From positions 1 to 7,260 of the forward strand of contig WGBJ01000155.1 of NCBI GenBank assembly GCA_015494385.1: a stretch of DNA of 7,260 nucleotides, in the 5' to 3' direction. The notes beneath the pieces were generated by a model. That model saw nothing but the letters and a program-made list of their open reading frames with translations, ran no database searches and had not been told where the DNA came from. This document shows, in pieces, positions 4,358-7,260 of this stretch (within the stretch, counting starts at the first letter, position 1; the number at the start of each line of letters is the position of its first letter). The DNA is from Marinosulfonomonas sp. GTDB lineage: Bacteria; Pseudomonadota; Alphaproteobacteria; Rhodobacterales; Rhodobacteraceae. Made by a program: the position numbers and the translations under genes.

Positions 4358-7260
4358 GTCAGCGTCTCCTGTTTCGGTAAATCGCTTTCGTCCCATTCGC
4401 CGTAACGGGCCAGATGGTCGTAATCGTAGGAATAGCTGGTTTTCTCCATCGCGCGGCGGGATGTATAGCCCTTTTTCCCGGCAGTGTAGGCGGTGATAAG
4501 CGTCTCTAACTCTGCCCAAATCATGTTCAGGTCGGTTTTATCCAACGGGGCGGGCACCACCTCGGGGCTGGCCCCCAGCCCGATAAAACTGGCCCCGCCA
4601 ACGCGGGTATCGGCCAACCCTTTGAACCCTGTGCGCTCCACCATCGCAGCCGTCAGCAGCAGTTGTTTGTCAAACTCGATCTGCTGCTTTTCGGTCGGCG
4701 GTTTGCCGGTTTTGTAATCATAGATATAGGTCTGGCCATCGTCGGAACGGTCCAGCCGGTCGGCCCGCGCGGTCAGGGTGAAATCCAGCGTGCCAAGTTT
4801 CGCCGCACCGGTTTGTTCCAGTTTGAACACCTTGGCCAGTTTGGCGCGATCCTCTTCCCCCTGCAAAAACCAGTCCGCAACCCGCGCCAGTTTTGCCCGC
4901 CAGACACGACGCGCGGCGGGCCACGGTGCGTCGGTCGCCAGCACCTCGTCGGCGATCTGCATCAGGCGTGCTTTGGCCTGATCACGGGTTTCATCGGTGC
5001 GCTCTTTGATAAACCGCTCAAGGATTTTATGCACCACAGTGCCCGCCACCGGCGCGTCGGGTTGCTGGCGGATCGGGTCCAGCGGGTAAAGGTGCAGCAC
5101 CTTGCCGGCGTAAACCGCATAGGGGTCGCGGATCAGTTTGGTGATGCCGGTGACCGACAGGGATTTGGGTTGCGCACCGGTTGGCGGAATGGGGGATGGG
5201 CGATTTTCAGGCGGAATAGAGACTGATATGCGCTCCATTTCCGCGACCATATCCAGCCAAACATCCCCGCGCGCCTGCATAGATTTTAGCGCATCGACGC
5301 CAGTTTCCTTTAGCCCGTCCAGCAGATTGGTCAGCCGGTTCAGCCAGCGGGACGGCACGGTCTGGGCCACGGCATCACGGACCGCGCGGGTTAGCCAGAC
5401 CTCTTTTGCGCCAATCGCCTGTTGGAAGTCATGCGCCGACAGGCCGATCTGGCGTTCGGGCAACAACAGCCCCGCCTTTTGCCGCATGGCGCGGTCCATC
5501 CACGGGTCGGGGTTGGGTGTGGCGGGCCAGATACTGTCATTCAACCCGCCAAGGATCACCAGATCCGCACCCTGAACGCGGGCCTCTAATGTGCCCCAGA
5601 TCATGATATTGGGATGCGGGCGGGTCGGATCGTGGACCTCGGCCTGATTTAGCAGATTGCGAAACAGGTTGATATAATCGAACGGGGCCAGCACACCGCC
5701 ATGACCGGCGCTGCATTGCAGTTCATTCACCTGTTCCAGCGCCTTTTGACCGGCGGGTTTTTCCCATAACCCGCCGCTACCGGTATCGGCGGGGCCGGCG
5801 GCCAGCGCGCGGGCAAGGGCAAGGTGATGTTCCAGATGCTCGGTTAACGGGCGGGCGGAAACGGTTTCCAGCCCGTCCAGCAGATCACCCAGCCATGCCG
5901 CCCATTCGCGCCTGCCGTCATCGGCCTGTGCGTTGGCCCAAGCGGTCAGGCTGTCTTTGGTGGGAAAGGGCGGGCCGTTTTTGCGGATGTGCAGTTCCAG
6001 ATCACGGGTCCAGCGCAGATGATCGCCGCGTCCCGCATCACCCGAATGGGTCAGCGGGTGTTTCAGCAGGGCCAGCAGGGTTTCCGAAGTCAGCACCTGT
6101 CCGAACAGTCCCGCGATATGCAGCAAAAACCGGCCGGGTGCGGACATGGGCAGGGGAAATCCGGCGCTGTCGTCCGGTTCAATCCCCCATTGGTCCAGCG
6201 CGGCGGTGACTTGTCGGGTCAGGGTGCGGTCGGGGGTGATCAAGGCGGCAGTCTGGCCGGTTTCGGCGGCTTGTCGCAGTTTCAGCGCAATCGTCAGGGC
6301 CTCGATCCGCGCTGAAGGTGCTTGAACCAATGTGATGTTTTCGCAGGCTGTTTGCAGATCGGTCAGCTTTGGTCCTTCGGCCATCCATTGATCGGTCACA
6401 GGTGCGGGGCGCAGGGCAAGGGAAACCAGCCGGTTACGCGCGGCGCTGGGCGGGGCGGTTTTGGCCCATTCGGAAATATCGCCACTGTCGATCCCCAGCG
6501 AGTTTTGCAAGGCGCGGAACCGGAATTGCGGATGGTCCGCAGCACTCATCGCGTCATCCATCGCCGCCCACACATGATCGGGCAGATCGAAATCGTATCC
6601 GGGCAGAACCAGCGCCCCTTGGGGCAGTTTGGCAACCGCCTGCATCAGCATATGCGTGGCCCCGCGCGAACCGGTTGAACCGGCGATGATAATCGGGTTT
6701 TGCGGCGGGTTAGAGACCCATTTTGCCGTTAACCGTTCCACCACCAGCCGCTGTCGGGCCTCGCTGTCGGGGTGTTCATTGGCGGTTTCGCCGAAATAGG
6801 CCTGTGTCAGTTTTACAAACCGCAAGGCCCGTTCCCAATGGCCGGACTGATCGGAAATATCGAGGGTCTCGATTACCTCGGGCGGCACACCTTCGCTTTG
6901 CATTTCGTCCATCAGGCTGGCAAGGCTGTCGGCCAGATCATAGACCGAAGCACGCGGTGCAAGGTCGGGTTGCCGGTCGACCAGTTTGGCGACCAGTTGC
7001 GCCAGTTCCAGCTGCCGTTGCAATTTGGGCACCGCCGGGGGCAGGCCGGTCAGGGTGGCGGTCTGGCCAAGGTCGGTGATCAGGCGCACGCGGGGCAACA
7101 GGCGGGCGGGGCCCGCATCGAAAATTTCGCGGATGCGGCGCTGCATGCGGCGGGTGTTGACGTAGATTTCCACGCTGGCCAGAAATTCGGGCGGGCGGTT
7201 TTTGCAGCGATCCAGCACACCGTCGATCAGGGCCTTGGGGAAATCCACGCCCGAAGGCAG
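4354..7260 (-). CDS. addB: Double-strand break repair protein AddB (alphaproteobacterial type), partial at N-terminus
   Basis: AddB is the partner of AddA. In AddAB it carries a second RecB-family nuclease that cuts the 5' strand, and in Bacillus it recognises Chi. The visible 968 residues end in a TGA at 4354-4356. The frame is open to the edge: LPSGVDFP precedes what could be mistaken for a GTG start at 7246-7248, and as I recall alphaproteobacterial AddB has a similar leader there, so the true start lies beyond 7260, probably only 10-20 codons away. Counting from the edge, the RecC-like core has GTLEARVQGADLVILGGLND (556-575) followed by IWPATPNPDPW. A proline-rich linker (about 682-698) leads into the nuclease domain: His744 (GTVVHKILERF), Asp834 (ARADRLD), Asp848 and Lys850 (YDYKTGK), and Gln866. 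No Walker A motif is visible at the N-terminus, and the C-terminus lacks the cysteine cluster of Bacillus AddB. addB and addA form one operon. Confidence 0.95.
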   Translation of the reverse strand: MPSGVDFPKALIDGVLDRCKNRPPEFLASVEIYVNTRRMQRRIREIFDAGPARLLPRVRLITDLGQTATLTGLPPAVPKLQRQLELAQLVAKLVDRQPDLAPRASVYDLADSLASLMDEMQSEGVPPEVIETLDISDQSGHWERALRFVKLTQAYFGETANEHPDSEARQRLVVERLTAKWVSNPPQNPIIIAGSTGSRGATHMLMQAVAKLPQGALVLPGYDFDLPDHVWAAMDDAMSAADHPQFRFRALQNSLGIDSGDISEWAKTAPPSAARNRLVSLALRPAPVTDQWMAEGPKLTDLQTACENITLVQAPSARIEALTIALKLRQAAETGQTAALITPDRTLTRQVTAALDQWGIEPDDSAGFPLPMSAPGRFLLHIAGLFGQVLTSETLLALLKHPLTHSGDAGRGDHLRWTRDLELHIRKNGPPFPTKDSLTAWANAQADDGRREWAAWLGDLLDGLETVSARPLTEHLEHHLALARALAAGPADTGSGGLWEKPAGQKALEQVNELQCSAGHGGVLAPFDYINLFRNLLNQAEVHDPTRPHPNIMIWGTLEARVQGADLVILGGLNDSIWPATPNPDPWMDRAMRQKAGLLLPERQIGLSAHDFQQAIGAKEVWLTRAVRDAVAQTVPSRWLNRLTNLLDGLKETGVDALKSMQARGDVWLDMVAEMERISVSIPPENRPSPIPPTGAQPKSLSVTGITKLIRDPYAVYAGKVLHLYPLDPIRQQPDAPVAGTVVHKILERFIKERTDETRDQAKARLMQIADEVLATDAPWPAARRVWRAKLARVADWFLQGEEDRAKLAKVFKLEQTGAAKLGTLDFTLTARADRLDRSDDGQTYIYDYKTGKPPTEKQQIEFDKQLLLTAAMVERTGFKGLADTRVGGASFIGLGASPEVVPAPLDKTDLNMIWAELETLITAYTAGKKGYTSRRAMEKTSYSYDYDHLARYGEWDESDLPKQETLT
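4366..4370 (-). promoter_or_regulatory. Ribosome binding site of addA inside the addB 3' end
   Basis: AGGAG on the minus strand, within the last codons of addB, lies 8 nt before the addA ATG at 4357. It decides in favour of that start over upstream starts in the same open frame, such as the one at 4519. Confidence 0.8.
5210..5227. repeat. Copy 2 of an 18-bp exact direct repeat (in addB)
   Basis: The same 18 bases in the same orientation as 3368-3385, but read by addB in a different frame, giving SVSIPP at the start of the proline-rich linker before the nuclease domain. The identity is therefore at DNA level and not due to shared protein sequence. Confidence 0.6.

Noticed and set aside
4358..4519. 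Extended N-terminus of AddA using a start at 4519
   Set aside because: The 54 extra residues overlap addB, are Arg-rich and unlike the AddA family. The ATG at 4357 has a good ribosome binding site and the ATGA junction.
4663..5226. A 187-codon open frame on the plus strand
   Set aside because: It is antisense to the AddB nuclease domain, has no recognisable motif, and is best explained as a shadow of the addB frame.
7246..7248. GTG as the addB start codon
   Set aside because: The frame continues to the window edge as LPSG, no ribosome binding site is seen in the 12 upstream bases, and the family has further residues there. It is an internal Val codon.
1..7260. A new defence, mobile or biosynthetic system
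   Set aside because: All of the sequence is accounted for by four conserved housekeeping genes and short regulatory gaps. AddAB has helicase and nuclease domains like some defence systems, but its motifs, pairing and context are those of standard recombinational repair.

Overview
The window looks like chromosomal DNA of an alphaproteobacterium, most likely from the Rhodobacterales (roseobacter-like). The reasons are the moderately high GC content, the alphaproteobacterial type of both AddA and AddB, the N-terminally extended HslV, and the gene order addB-addA-trxA-hslV, which I recall from that group. The assignment rests on remembered protein character and synteny, not on a database search.

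All four genes lie on the minus strand, so transcription runs from high to low coordinates. Beginning at the right edge: addB (7260 to 4354, 5' end cut by the window); addA (4357 to 1001), which overlaps addB by an ATGA junction; a 57-nt gap with a possible promoter; trxA (943 to 623); a strong intrinsic terminator (about 571-599); a heat-shock-like promoter candidate (539-567); and hslV (512 to the left edge, with only about 15 C-terminal residues missing). There is no gene-free stretch above about 110 nt.

AddA and AddB together form the AddAB helicase-nuclease, the alphaproteobacterial counterpart of RecBCD, which resects double-strand breaks to start RecA-dependent recombination. AddA keeps a full set of UvrD/Rep helicase motifs and an intact RecB-type nuclease site. 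AddB keeps its nuclease site but shows no Walker A motif and no cysteines for the iron-sulfur cluster known from Bacillus AddB. TrxA is a classical WCGPC thioredoxin. HslV is the threonine peptidase of the HslUV (ClpYQ) protease; hslU is not in view. Between the addAB operon and hslV, trxA probably forms its own short unit, insulated by the terminator.

I see no mobile element, CRISPR array, tRNA, rRNA or unrecognised gene, and no evidence for a new biological system. The findings are modest: promoter candidates, missing motifs in AddB, the unusual HslV N-terminus, and a short exact repeat.
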